Shown one piece after another: positions 8,451 to 17,020 of a stretch of DNA of 61,975 nucleotides. Location: the NCBI GenBank assembly GCA_036720245.1, contig DAIMNI010000005.1, positions 1 through 61,975 of the forward strand, in the 5' to 3' direction. The translations under genes were made by a program, and so were the position numbers. Origin of the DNA: JAAZMA01 sp036720245. Its GTDB lineage: Bacteria; Bacillota; Clostridia; Tissierellales; Tepidimicrobiaceae. The notes under the pieces are model-generated. The model was not told where the DNA came from. It saw nothing but the letters and a program-made list of their open reading frames with translations, and made no database searches. The first letter of the stretch is position 1, and the number at the start of each line of letters is the position of its first letter.

Positions 8451-8564
8451 TCACTCTGTATTTTTATCAACTAGATAGTATCCTCTCCCATAATCTATTC
8501 TTGGTCGTCTATAAGAAAAATATCCTCTTCCGGTTAATGGTCCAGTTCCATTTCCACCTGGCAT
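8451..8564 (-). CDS. Truncated second copy of the DUF5320 protein
   Basis: About 37 residues: MPGGNGTGPLTGRG, then YFSYRRPRI and a short end. Compared with the gene at 5205-5519 it lacks most of the Gly/Arg/Tyr region and the whole acidic tail. The ATG at 8562-8564 follows an AAAGGAGA site that also matches the first copy. Roughly 90 bases upstream, including the promoter, are near-identical to the other copy. It is a partial duplication, possibly still expressed as a minimal peptide. Confidence 0.65.
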   Translation of the reverse strand: MPGGNGTGPLTGRGYFSYRRPRIDYGRGYYLVDKNTE

Positions 8565-8609
8565 TCTATTATCTCCTTTTTGTTTTGGGTTTATGTTCTT
8601 TATATTTAT

Positions 8610-8636
8610 ATTATATGTTTTTCGAACATATGTCAA
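8610..8636 (-). promoter_or_regulatory. Promoter of the truncated DUF5320 copy
   Basis: TTGACA (8631-8636) and TATAAT (8610-8615) with a 15-base spacer, in the same setting as the promoter at 5564-5591. An inverted repeat, ACATATG with its partner ACATAT across TTCGAAAA, sits in the spacer. Confidence 0.55.
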
Positions 8637-8791
8637 CAACCTTTTTTGTAACTTATTTTTATCTTTTGATAATGTCATCTCATAGCTATCTTTTATCAAC
8701 TATAAACAAAGACATACTATTTGTTTATGATAATCTAAAAATGATTCTTTCCAAATCTCATTGAAACTTTATATTTTCTGATAGTAAAAAT

Positions 8792-8811
8792 CCCGCCTTT
8801 TTCAAAGCGGG
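8792..8811 (-). terminator. Terminator downstream of the selB/regulator/tRNA-Sec region
   Basis: On the minus strand CCCGC, a TTTGAAAAA loop and GCGGG are followed by ATTTTT. It would end transcription coming from the response regulator and tRNA-Sec fragment. Confidence 0.75.
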
Positions 8812-8829
8812 TATGTATCAAAATATATA

Positions 8830-8900
8830 TTAAATTCGTTGTGTCATTTGTGTGTCAAAATTGAATTTTTTGCCTCTCTTGCCGTTTTTATTTGGCTATT
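8830..8900 (-). other. Possible remnant of an integrase C-terminus
   Basis: Right after the tRNA-Sec fragment one minus-strand frame reads NGKRGKKFNFDTQMTQRI and stops (8830-8832). A basic stretch followed by a DTxMTQ-like ending resembles the ends of some phage integrases of Gram-positive bacteria. No catalytic residues are present, so this is only suggestive. Confidence 0.25.
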
Positions 8901-8920
8901 TTTCAACGTTTATAGAGTAT

Positions 8921-8968
8921 CCTACTGGTTTTGAAGACCAGTGAGCCCACCAGGACTCATCTACCTCC
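8921..8968 (-). pseudogene. selC: 5' half of tRNA-Sec (anticodon UCA), 3' half missing
   Basis: The minus strand carries GGAGGTAG (8-base acceptor strand), AT, a 6-base-pair D stem GAGTCC/GGGCTC with a 4-base loop, and a 6-base-pair anticodon stem ACTGGT/ACCAGT with loop CTTCAAA (anticodon TCA at 8932-8934). The long acceptor and D stem are hallmarks of bacterial tRNA-Sec. Downstream, where the variable arm, GGTTCGA T loop and CTACCTCC-like acceptor partner should be, none is found before the terminator. The fragment lies in the expected place downstream of selB. Confidence 0.75.
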
Positions 8969-9026
8969 TTGATTTGTAACACAAATGATATTATACAATA
9001 TTTTTCAGTATTATTCAAGAGAAACT

Positions 9027-9737
9027 TTAATCTACAGCTGCACTTTCCTTTTTGTTGCTGAAATAATAGCCTACCCCCCATTTTGTATGAATATATTCTG
9101 TACTATCCACACTCTTTTCAATTTTTTCCCTAAGCCTTCTAATATGCACATCTACTGTCCGTAAATCCCCAAAATGTTCATATCCCCATATAGTTTCTAA
9201 CAATTCTTCCCTTGTAAACACCTTCCCAGGATTAGAGGCTAATATATAGAATAAATCAAACTCTTTCCCAGTTAAATTTATAGATTCATCTTTTATAGTT
9301 AATTTTCTTCCCAAAGCATTAATTATAAAATTATCTATTTTTATTGTTTGATTATCCACTAGCGGTGTGCTCATATTTACCCTTCTAAGTATAGCTTTAA
9401 TACGTGCCTTTAATTCTAAAATATTAAATGGTTTTGTAATATAATCATCTGCGCCATTTTCTAGTGCACGGATTTTAGAAGAATCCTCTTTTTTTTCGCT
9501 GACTATAATGATGGGAACTTGAGAATGTTTTCTAATGGTTCTACATAGGCTGAGACCATTTCCATCTGGCAATATTAAATCTAAAATCACCAATTCAAAG
9601 CCATCATTTTTAATTTTCCCTACAGCCTCTTTAATAGTATAAGCAGTTTCTACACTATAGTCTTCCTGCTCTAGACTATGCTTTAACTCCTTTACAAAGG
9701 CTATATCTTTATTAATAACAATTATCTTTGTTTCCAT
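9027..9737 (-). CDS. OmpR/PhoB-family response regulator (orphan)
   Basis: A 236-residue protein with a receiver domain (phospho-acceptor Asp53 in VILDLILPDG, Lys in DDYITKPF) and a C-terminal winged helix (LTGKEFDLFYILASNPG, VDVHIRRLREKI, VGYYF). The acidic pocket normally at residues 9-10 reads Asn-Lys here (VINKD), which is unusual and may mean weak or no Mg-dependent phosphorylation. No histidine kinase is adjacent. It lies 32 bases downstream of selB and upstream of the tRNA-Sec fragment on the same strand, an unexpected position for a two-component regulator. Confidence 0.88.
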   Translation of the reverse strand: METKIIVINKDIAFVKELKHSLEQEDYSVETAYTIKEAVGKIKNDGFELVILDLILPDGNGLSLCRTIRKHSQVPIIIVSEKKEDSSKIRALENGADDYITKPFNILELKARIKAILRRVNMSTPLVDNQTIKIDNFIINALGRKLTIKDESINLTGKEFDLFYILASNPGKVFTREELLETIWGYEHFGDLRTVDVHIRRLREKIEKSVDSTEYIHTKWGVGYYFSNKKESAAVD

Positions 9738-9769
9738 ATTATCACCTACAACAAAAAGGGTTTTGATTT

Positions 9770-11683
9770 TTATTTAACTGAAATTATTCTTGTATCTCCA
9801 TCCCTTTTGGTTATTTTCATCTGATCAAAATACTCTAACAAACCTAGTGCCACCTTTCTATTATTATCTAATATATCTCTATATTCGGCTACAGTTATTC
9901 CACCATTTTCATTAATATAGTTTACTAGAATATCTAATGCCTTATCATAATTAGATTTAGAAATATAAATTTCATCATTTAATTTTATTATTTCCCCATT
10001 GCCTATTAAGGAAATAAGTACTTGTTCTATTTGATTTCTATCATAATTTAATTTTTCATAAATCTCTTCCCTCTTAGGTGGCATAAATCCTTGAGAATTA
10101 TATAGCTCTATTAATTCCTCTTTTATTTTTAATTGCATATCATTATACTCTACTTTAAATCCTTTAAGGTGGATATTTTCCATATCTTTCTCAATATAAT
10201 TCATTTCCACTAATAGTTCCATAAATCTATCCCCAACTCTAGGATTAACATTTTTTAAAAATCTACTGCGAATTTCTTCCTTTGGTGCTCCTATCTTAAG
10301 GGGATTTTCTTCGTGGAATTTTTTCAATTCTCTTAGAATATTTTCCTTTAAAAAATTAAAATATTCCTTATGAATTATATAAGCTTCTTTTGTCAGATTA
10401 AATAATACAATCTTGTCCATACTTTCTAAAACTTCTATGTCTTTTTTTACATTTTCATCTAACATGGCTGTTCTAACAGAAATATCTTTAATGGTAGGAA
10501 AATCACTACTATTATCCAATATTATTTTTTCTATAATATCAATAGATTCCCCCATTTCTTTTATTTTTAATTCTTCTAAAGCCTTTTCATCAAATTGCTT
10601 TTTCTTATTTGGATTTGGTTCTAATACCATACCTCCACCTATAGTAAACATAGGAGAATAAAATCTAAGTATAAATCTATCTCCACGTTTTGCCACTATT
10701 TCCTCCTCTAAGCGAAGTTGGGCATAGGCTTCTTCTCCTGGATTAATTATATCCCTATCTAAAAGAACTATACGGCAAAGGACTTCTTTAGAACCTATAT
10801 ATAGTCTTAATCTAGTTCTATTTTCTATAGACCTGTCTGTACCTTTAATTAATTTAATCTTAATATCTAGCATCATGGTTTTTTTCATAGAATTTTTTAA
10901 GGATATTACATCCCCCCTATGAATTTCTTGCTTTTTTAAACCCGTAATATTTATTGCTACTCTCTGTCCTCCATAAGCAATATCTACATCCTCATCATGT
11001 ACTTGCAAAGACCTAATTCTTCCAAATTCCTCTCTAGGGAAAACTTCTATTTCTTCCCCTACTTGAAACTTTCCTGATAATAAAGTACCTGTAACAATTG
11101 TACCAAATCCTGCCATAGAGAAAACCCTATCTACTGGAAGTCTTGGCATATCGTCTACTTCTTTTTCCTCTACTTCTAAGGTAAGTTTATCTATTAAGTT
11201 TATTACCTCATCTATACCTTCCCTTGTAGTAGAGGATACAGGTATTATTGGGGAGTTTTCTAAGAAGCTACCCAATACATTTTCTCTAATATCTTCCTTC
11301 ACTAGTTCTAGCCATTCATCTTCTACTAAATCTTTTTTAGTTAAAACTATAAAGCCTTTATCTATACCTAACAAATCTAATATAGCTAAATGTTCTCTAG
11401 TTTGAGGCATCACTCCTTCATCTGCAGCAATAACTAATAATACTATATCTATGCCCATAACTCCTGCTAACATATTTTTAATAAATTTTTCATGACCAGG
11501 CACATCTATAATACCTGCCCTTTGTCCACTAGGAAGATCAAAATAGGTAAAGCCCAATTCTATAGATATACCCCTTTTCTGTTCCTCTTTTAATCTATCT
11601 GTATTTCTATTGGTTAATGCCTTAATTAGAGTAGTCTTCCCATGGTCTATATGTCCTGCAGTACCAATTATCACATGCTTCAT
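9770..11683 (-). CDS. selB: Selenocysteine-specific elongation factor SelB
   Basis: A 637-residue translational GTPase that delivers Sec-tRNA to UGA codons marked by a SECIS hairpin. G1 is GTAGHIDHGKTT at residues 7-18, followed by RGISIELGFTYF, DVPGHEKFIKNML and the TKKD motif. The rest is long, with the C-terminal winged-helix repeats that bind SECIS RNA, giving the normal family length. Its start overlaps the selA stop by 4 bases, so translation is coupled. Its presence, with selA and selD, shows the organism makes selenoproteins. Confidence 0.97.
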   Translation of the reverse strand: MKHVIIGTAGHIDHGKTTLIKALTNRNTDRLKEEQKRGISIELGFTYFDLPSGQRAGIIDVPGHEKFIKNMLAGVMGIDIVLLVIAADEGVMPQTREHLAILDLLGIDKGFIVLTKKDLVEDEWLELVKEDIRENVLGSFLENSPIIPVSSTTREGIDEVINLIDKLTLEVEEKEVDDMPRLPVDRVFSMAGFGTIVTGTLLSGKFQVGEEIEVFPREEFGRIRSLQVHDEDVDIAYGGQRVAINITGLKKQEIHRGDVISLKNSMKKTMMLDIKIKLIKGTDRSIENRTRLRLYIGSKEVLCRIVLLDRDIINPGEEAYAQLRLEEEIVAKRGDRFILRFYSPMFTIGGGMVLEPNPNKKKQFDEKALEELKIKEMGESIDIIEKIILDNSSDFPTIKDISVRTAMLDENVKKDIEVLESMDKIVLFNLTKEAYIIHKEYFNFLKENILRELKKFHEENPLKIGAPKEEIRSRFLKNVNPRVGDRFMELLVEMNYIEKDMENIHLKGFKVEYNDMQLKIKEELIELYNSQGFMPPKREEIYEKLNYDRNQIEQVLISLIGNGEIIKLNDEIYISKSNYDKALDILVNYINENGGITVAEYRDILDNNRKVALGLLEYFDQMKITKRDGDTRIISVK

Positions 11684-13110
11684 TTAATGCCTCCTTTAAG
11701 CTTATCTAATCCATAAATAATTGCATCTACTACTATATCAAATTCACTTTCTCTTACTGTTCTTAGGTCTATATATAACTTTTCTTTATATACTCTTGTA
11801 ATTATTGGGATCTTATAATTTCTTAGATATTTCTCTAATTCAACTATACTTAATTCTTCTAGACCTATTCTAATACATTTAGTTTCTAATTTTTCTAAAG
11901 GTAAGGAGCCCCCTCCAACTTCTGAATAATCATCTACAATTTCTACCTTACAATTTTTGCATTGAATATTATCTATAATTAGATTATATAACATTTTAGC
12001 TTTACTTTCCAATCTAGATTTATCTATAGTCAACATATTTAATGTAGGTATCTTTTCTATGGCTTCTTTTTCATCTAAATATAGTCTAAAGGTGGCTTCT
12101 AATGCAGATAAAGTAAACTTATCAACCCTAAAGGCCCTAGTCAACGGATTTTTCTTCATAGCATCTATATATTTTCTCTTTCCTATAATAATTCCCGCCT
12201 GAGGCCCTCCTAATAATTTATCCCCACTAAAACTTACAATATCCACCCCACTTTTTATGGAATCCTGAACTGTAGGTTCATATTCTAATCCATATTTAGA
12301 TAAATCTATTAAAACTCCACTTCCCAAATCCTCTATTAATGGGATATTGTGTTTCTTACTTAAACTAGATAATTCCTTACCTGATACTGAGGATGTAAAA
12401 CCTAGTATCCTGTAATTACTAGTATGAACTTTAAGTAGTGCATTAGTTTCTTCAGTAATGGCATTTTCATAATCCCAAATATGAGTTTTATTAGTAGTGC
12501 CTACGGAAATTAATTTAGCACCACTTTGTTCCATTACATCTGGAATTCTAAAAGAACCCCCAATTTCTATTAATTCCCCTCTAGAAACTATAACTTCCCT
12601 ACCCTTTGCCATAGTGCTCAATATTAATAGTACTGCTGCTGCATTATTATTTACCACCATAGCAGATTCTGCACCAGTGATTTCTATAATTATATCTTCG
12701 AGATGACTATATCTTAAACCTCTTTCTCCTTTTATTAAATTATATTCTAAATTTGAATAATTGGTAGCTATTTCTACTACATTTTTCATTACATCTTCCC
12801 CAATTAGGGAACGACCAATATTAGTATGGATTACTACTCCAGTGCCATTTACTACTCTTTTTAATTTATAAGTATTCTTTTTTGTAGCTCTAATCTTTAT
12901 TAATTCAGGCAAGGCTTTATTTCTATTATAAATTTTCTCACTATCCAAATTTCCCTTTTGAATATCTTGCCTTAATAAATCTAATTCTTCTCTAATAGAA
13001 TCTACCACAAGAGACCTTGGCATATCTTCTAATATTTTTTTTATAATTTGATTTTCTAATAATTCATCTACCTTTGGAATTAAAGAAAATAAATTTCTAT
13101 TTTGCTCCAT
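11680..13110 (-). CDS. selA: L-seryl-tRNA(Sec) selenium transferase SelA
   Basis: A 476-residue PLP enzyme that converts Ser-tRNA(Sec) to Sec-tRNA(Sec) with selenophosphate. The PLP lysine lies in FSGDKLLGGPQAG; RVVNGTGVVIHTNIGRSLI, AESAMVVNNNAAAVLL and ISVGTTNKTH are typical SelA segments. Length is normal. It follows selD by 13 bases and overlaps selB. The ribosome site is AAGGAAGGG. Confidence 0.97.
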   Translation of the reverse strand: MEQNRNLFSLIPKVDELLENQIIKKILEDMPRSLVVDSIREELDLLRQDIQKGNLDSEKIYNRNKALPELIKIRATKKNTYKLKRVVNGTGVVIHTNIGRSLIGEDVMKNVVEIATNYSNLEYNLIKGERGLRYSHLEDIIIEITGAESAMVVNNNAAAVLLILSTMAKGREVIVSRGELIEIGGSFRIPDVMEQSGAKLISVGTTNKTHIWDYENAITEETNALLKVHTSNYRILGFTSSVSGKELSSLSKKHNIPLIEDLGSGVLIDLSKYGLEYEPTVQDSIKSGVDIVSFSGDKLLGGPQAGIIIGKRKYIDAMKKNPLTRAFRVDKFTLSALEATFRLYLDEKEAIEKIPTLNMLTIDKSRLESKAKMLYNLIIDNIQCKNCKVEIVDDYSEVGGGSLPLEKLETKCIRIGLEELSIVELEKYLRNYKIPIITRVYKEKLYIDLRTVRESEFDIVVDAIIYGLDKLKGGIK

Positions 13111-13123
13111 ATAATCCCTTCCT

Positions 13124-14155
13124 TTATTCCACTATTAAATAATAATCTTCTTTTTCTACTACTTCACCTACTATAGCATATTTAGTTGGGCTATTTTTTA
13201 ATTCTTCTAATAGTAAATTTGCCTCATTCTTTGGAACAGATATTAATAATCCCCCTGAGGTTTGAGGATCAAATAGTGCATCCTCCATTGCCTCTGAAAT
13301 TTCGTTTTTAAATACAATATTATCTCCTATATACCCACGATTTGCATAAGCACCTGCAGGCACTAAGCCCATTTCTGCATATTTTAATGTATTTTTTATT
13401 AAGGGAACTTCCTTATGATAAATTTTAATACTAACATTGCTTCCTTCTGCCATTTCCAATCCATGGCCTAATAGCCCAAACCCTGTAATATCTGTAACAG
13501 CATTGACTTTGACTTTGTCTAAAGCCTCTTTGCCATATTTATTTAATGTTTTCATTACATGTATTGCCTCATCATAGGATTCTTTATCTACCAATCCTCC
13601 CTTAATAGCTGTATTAATAATCCCCAAGCCTATTGGTTTAGTTAAAATAAGCATATCTCCAACTTTAGCATTGTTGTTAGTTAAAACCCTATCTGGATGA
13701 ACAAAACCAGCCACTGAAAGCCCATATTTGGGTTCCTCATCTTCCACAGTATGTCCTCCTACTAATATGGCACCTGCTTCTAATACTTTGTCATGGCCAC
13801 CTTTTAGGATTTCCACTAATACATCGGGGCTTAAACAATTTGGAAAACAAACTATATTCATAGCAAGTTTTGGTTCTCCGCCCATAGCATATACATCTGA
13901 TAAAGAATTTGCAGCTGCTATTTGCCCAAATTCATAGGGATCATCTACAACTGGTGTAAAAAAATCTAAGGTTTGAATTAAAGCCAAATCCTCATTAATC
14001 TTATAAACTGCTGCATCATCAGAGGTTTCCAATCCTACAATTAAATTTTCATCAAAAGATTTTGGTAATTGGCACAGAACCTGTGCCAGTACATCGGGAC
14101 CGATTTTACCTGCTCAGCCAGAGCTTTTAGTAAGTGCTGTTAATCTTTTATCCAT
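13124..14155 (-). CDS. selD: Selenide, water dikinase SelD, itself a selenoprotein
   Basis: A 343-residue enzyme that makes selenophosphate from selenide and ATP. The gene starts at the ATG at 14153-14155 and reads MDKRLTALTKSSG, then TGA at 14114-14116, then AGKIGPDVLAQVL. TGA is codon 14, exactly where SelD carries its catalytic Cys or Sec, followed by the Lys of the active site. A SECIS-like hairpin follows. Later segments LETSDDAAVY, GGEPKLAMNIVCFP, GGHTVEDEEPKYG and ITGFGLLGH are diagnostic. An ordinary gene finder would start it at residue 42. It lies 12 bases after comEA. Confidence 0.95.
14071..14087 (-). promoter_or_regulatory. Bacterial SECIS-like hairpin in selD
   Basis: GGCACAG and CTGTGCC form a perfect 7-base-pair stem with a GTT loop, 26 bases after the UGA codon of selD. 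The guanine at the first loop position and the UGA-to-loop distance of 33 bases fit the bacterial SECIS recognised by SelB. Confidence 0.75.
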
Positions 14156-14167
14156 GAATATCACATC

Positions 14168-14785
14168 CTATCGTGTAATTATTAAATCCTGAATACCTTC
14201 AAATTTTTTGTCTCCTATACCTGATACATTTTTAATATCTTCTATATTATTAAAAGAAGTGTTTTCTCTATAATCTACTATTCTGCCTGCTAAAACTTCT
14301 CCTATACCAGGTAGTGTCATTAATTGTTCTTTAGTAGCAGTATTTATATTTATCTTTTGAGAATCTCCACTTTCTAATTCAAGAGATATTTCAACTGGAG
14401 CATTTTCTTCTCCTATTTTAGGAATATAAATTTTTTCCTCATCTAAAAGTTTTTTGGCTAAATTAATTCTATCCATATCTGCGTCTTTTTTCAAGCCTCC
14501 AGCTAATTCTACTGCATCCACTACCCTAGAACCTAGTCCTAACTCTACTAATCCTGGCTTATATACTTCTCCACTAATATGAACCATAATAGGGCTTCCT
14601 TCCTCAGTTTCTTCTGCGTCTTTTTTTATTTCCTTTAGTAAATCTTCTGGATTAACACTATTGTTTAAATCAGCAGAACTAGAATTTAATTTATCTTTTT
14701 TTAAAAAACTAAATAAAGATATTATAATTATAACAAGTATTAAAAACATTATAACTAATTGTTCTTTTTTTGTAAAATAGTCCAT
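14168..14785 (-). CDS. comEA: ComEA-family DNA-binding competence protein
   Basis: A 205-residue membrane-anchored protein. A single transmembrane segment near residues 9-27 (LVIMFLILVIIIISLFSFL) precedes an SLBB domain (VHISGEVYKPGLVELG) and a helix-hairpin-helix pair (NINTATKEQLMTLPGIGEVL and IKNVSGIGDKKFEGI). ComEA receives extracellular double-stranded DNA in transformation. No comEC is in the window; the gene instead leads straight into selDAB, 12 bases apart, so it probably shares their transcript. Confidence 0.9.
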   Translation of the reverse strand: MDYFTKKEQLVIMFLILVIIIISLFSFLKKDKLNSSSADLNNSVNPEDLLKEIKKDAEETEEGSPIMVHISGEVYKPGLVELGLGSRVVDAVELAGGLKKDADMDRINLAKKLLDEEKIYIPKIGEENAPVEISLELESGDSQKININTATKEQLMTLPGIGEVLAGRIVDYRENTSFNNIEDIKNVSGIGDKKFEGIQDLIITR

Positions 14786-14955
14786 ATAATAACCACCTTT
14801 TCAAAATATAATTATATCTTAATATTCGACTTATATTTCTAAAATCCTTCTTTTATGGCAAAAAAATAGCTATTAAAAAACTAGACTATTTCTGATATAA
14901 TATAAATAATAATCATCAATATTACAGATGCAAAATCGAAGGGGGCGGAATTAAT

Positions 14956-16230
14956 TTGAAAAAATCTTTTATTATTTTATTAATTTTAATTTTTACTACA
15001 TATAGTTTTTCTTTTGCCGGTGAATTAAATTTAGTGGGAGAGTCTGCTATTTTAATAGATAAGGACACTGGCCAAATTCTTTATGAAAAAAATCCTCACA
15101 AACAAATGTATCCTGCTAGTACTACTAAAATAATGACAGCCATATTGGCTTTTGAAAAAGGTAATATGGAGGATATTGTAACCATAGATGAGGAAATAGT
15201 CAATCTTACTGATGGCAGTCATATAGCATTAGAAACAGGGGAAGAAATATTATTTGAGGATTTAGTAAATGCACTATTAATAGAATCTGCCAATGATGCA
15301 GCCTTAGCTATTGCAAAACATATTTCTGGTAGCATAGAAGAATTTGTTAAATTAATGAATGATAAAGCTAAGGAGATTGGTGCATTAAATACAAATTTTA
15401 CTAATCCAAATGGACTTCCAGATGAAAACCATGTAACTACAGCCTATGATTTAAGTTTAATGGCTAAATATGCTATGGAAATTGGGGAATTTAGAGATAT
15501 AGTAAAAAACTATACTTATCAAATTCCCCCCACTAATAAAAAAGATGAGATTAGATATTTAAAATCCCACAATAGATTATTATATAGCACTCAAAAAATT
15601 AATGTAGATGGAAATATGGTTCCTATTAAATATGAAGGTGCAAATGGAGTAAAATCTGGCTATACACAGGCTGCTAAATCCTGCTTAGTAGCCTCTGCTG
15701 TAAAAAATAATCAAAATCTCATTGCCGTAGTGCTTAAATCTGATGGCTATGAATTATATGCAGATATTCATAAACTTTTAAATTATGGTTTTAATAATTT
15801 TGAAAAAATAAATATATGCAATGAAAATCAATTTGTAGATAATATTCCAATAATAGATGGAGAACATTCCTTTGTAGCAGGTATTACAAAAGAAAATTTA
15901 ACTTTAAACATACCCAAGGGTAGTCAAGATAAAATAGAAAAGAAAGTAATAATCAATAATGAAATTCATGCACCTGTAGAGAAAAATCAGGCTTTAGGTA
16001 GGATTCAATATTATTTAGATGGAGAACTACTTGGTGAAATAGATATAGTTTCAACTCTTGCAGTAGATGAAGTTTTAATTGAAAGTTTTAAAGATAAATT
16101 ACTGACTAAATGGTATATACCTTTAACTATTCTAATTGTTATAATTATTCTCTTATTCATTAATGCTAAAATTAAAAGAAAGCAAAGGAGAAAACGTAGA
16201 AAATCTTTATATGAAAGTAGAAATATTTAA
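14956..16230 (+). CDS. dacF: D-alanyl-D-alanine carboxypeptidase (PBP5/DacF type)
   Basis: A 424-residue penicillin-binding carboxypeptidase that trims peptidoglycan stem peptides. An N-terminal signal peptide is visible (residues 1-21). The motifs are STTK (in YPASTTKIMTA), SAN (LIESANDAALA) and KSG (GVKSGYTQAAK). A C-terminal membrane helix (IPLTILIVIIILLFI) and a Lys/Arg-rich tail end the protein. The start is TTG at 14956 with a GGGGGCGG site. It is the only plus-strand gene in a 44-kb minus-strand region and ends at a bidirectional terminator. Confidence 0.93.
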   Translation: MKKSFIILLILIFTTYSFSFAGELNLVGESAILIDKDTGQILYEKNPHKQMYPASTTKIMTAILAFEKGNMEDIVTIDEEIVNLTDGSHIALETGEEILFEDLVNALLIESANDAALAIAKHISGSIEEFVKLMNDKAKEIGALNTNFTNPNGLPDENHVTTAYDLSLMAKYAMEIGEFRDIVKNYTYQIPPTNKKDEIRYLKSHNRLLYSTQKINVDGNMVPIKYEGANGVKSGYTQAAKSCLVASAVKNNQNLIAVVLKSDGYELYADIHKLLNYGFNNFEKINICNENQFVDNIPIIDGEHSFVAGITKENLTLNIPKGSQDKIEKKVIINNEIHAPVEKNQALGRIQYYLDGELLGEIDIVSTLAVDEVLIESFKDKLLTKWYIPLTILIVIIILLFINAKIKRKQRRKRRKSLYESRNI

Positions 16231-16254
16231 ACCTTGCCAATTGGCAAGGTTTAA
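16227..16254. terminator. Bidirectional terminator between dacF and ridA
   Basis: A perfect inverted repeat, TTAAACCTTGCCAA and its complement, spans the ends of the convergent dacF and ridA genes. Confidence 0.75.
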
Positions 16255-16255
16255 A

Positions 16256-16630
16256 TTATTTATATGCAATAGCTTCTATTTCAATATTGCCATCCTTAGG
16301 AAGTTTGCATACTTCTACTAAAGATCTAGCTGGTTTATGCTTTCCAAAAAATTCTTCATAAACTTCGTTAATTAAAGGAAAATCTTCCATATTCCTTATG
16401 TAGACATTTACCTTTACAATATCCTCAATTGTTGCTCCTACTTCTTCTAATATGGAGGCTACATTTTTTAAACTTTGTAGTGTTTCTTTTTTTATATCCC
16501 CCTTTAGTAATTCTCCAGTTTCAGGTATTATTGGTAATTGTCCTGAAGTGTAAATTAAATTACCTGCCTTAATTCCTTGAGAATATGGCCCTACAGCCTC
16601 AGGTGCCTTATTAGTTGCTATTATTTCCAT
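16256..16630 (-). CDS. ridA: RidA family enamine/imine deaminase
   Basis: A 124-residue RidA (YjgF/YER057c) protein that hydrolyses reactive 2-aminoacrylate-type intermediates from PLP enzymes. ATNKAPEAVGPYSQGI, YTSGQLPI, VGATIEDIVKVNVYI and the C-terminal PARSLVEVCKLPKDGNIEIEA are family signatures, with the active-site Arg in PARS. An AGGAGG-like site precedes the ATG. Last gene of the rsfS-side run. Confidence 0.95.
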   Translation of the reverse strand: MEIIATNKAPEAVGPYSQGIKAGNLIYTSGQLPIIPETGELLKGDIKKETLQSLKNVASILEEVGATIEDIVKVNVYIRNMEDFPLINEVYEEFFGKHKPARSLVEVCKLPKDGNIEIEAIAYK

Positions 16631-16650
16631 TTTTAAATCCTCCTTAAAAT

Positions 16651-17001
16651 TTAATTGTCTAAATTTATATTTATTTCTTTACCATCTATCCATAGTTTAT
16701 CCAAATTATAAAATTCTCTATCTTCCCTATGAAATACATGTACAATTATATCACCAAAATCTAATAATATCCACCTTGCAGACTCATGCCCTTCTTTACC
16801 TAAAAGATTGTATCCCTCTTCTTCCATTTTTTCTTCTATTTCATCAGCAATAGCATTGGTTTGAATAGTTGAATTTCCAGATACAATTATAAAATAATCA
16901 GCTACAGTGGTTAATTCTTTAATATCTAATACTTTAATATCAAAGGCCTTTTTGTCTAAACTAGCTTCTATAATAATATCTACTCTTTTATCTATCACCA
17001 A
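16651..17001 (-). CDS. rsfS: Ribosomal silencing factor RsfS
   Basis: A 116-residue RsfS/YbeB protein that binds L14 and blocks joining of the ribosomal subunits in starvation. Typical segments are DIKELTTVADYFIIVSGNS, EGHESARWILLDFGDIIVH and FHREDREFYNLDKLW. The start is TTG (16999-17001), with a GTG as the next codon as an alternative, and an AGGAGG site. It is in the usual place after yqeK and an LCP gene. Confidence 0.95.
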   Translation of the reverse strand: MVIDKRVDIIIEASLDKKAFDIKVLDIKELTTVADYFIIVSGNSTIQTNAIADEIEEKMEEEGYNLLGKEGHESARWILLDFGDIIVHVFHREDREFYNLDKLWIDGKEININLDN

Positions 17002-17020
17002 ATTATCTTACCTCCTGAAT

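Noticed and set aside
8896..9081. Short minus-strand open frame covering the tRNA-Sec fragment
   Set aside because: It overlaps the tRNA and the response regulator end, has no ribosome site, and matches no family. It is taken as a by-product.
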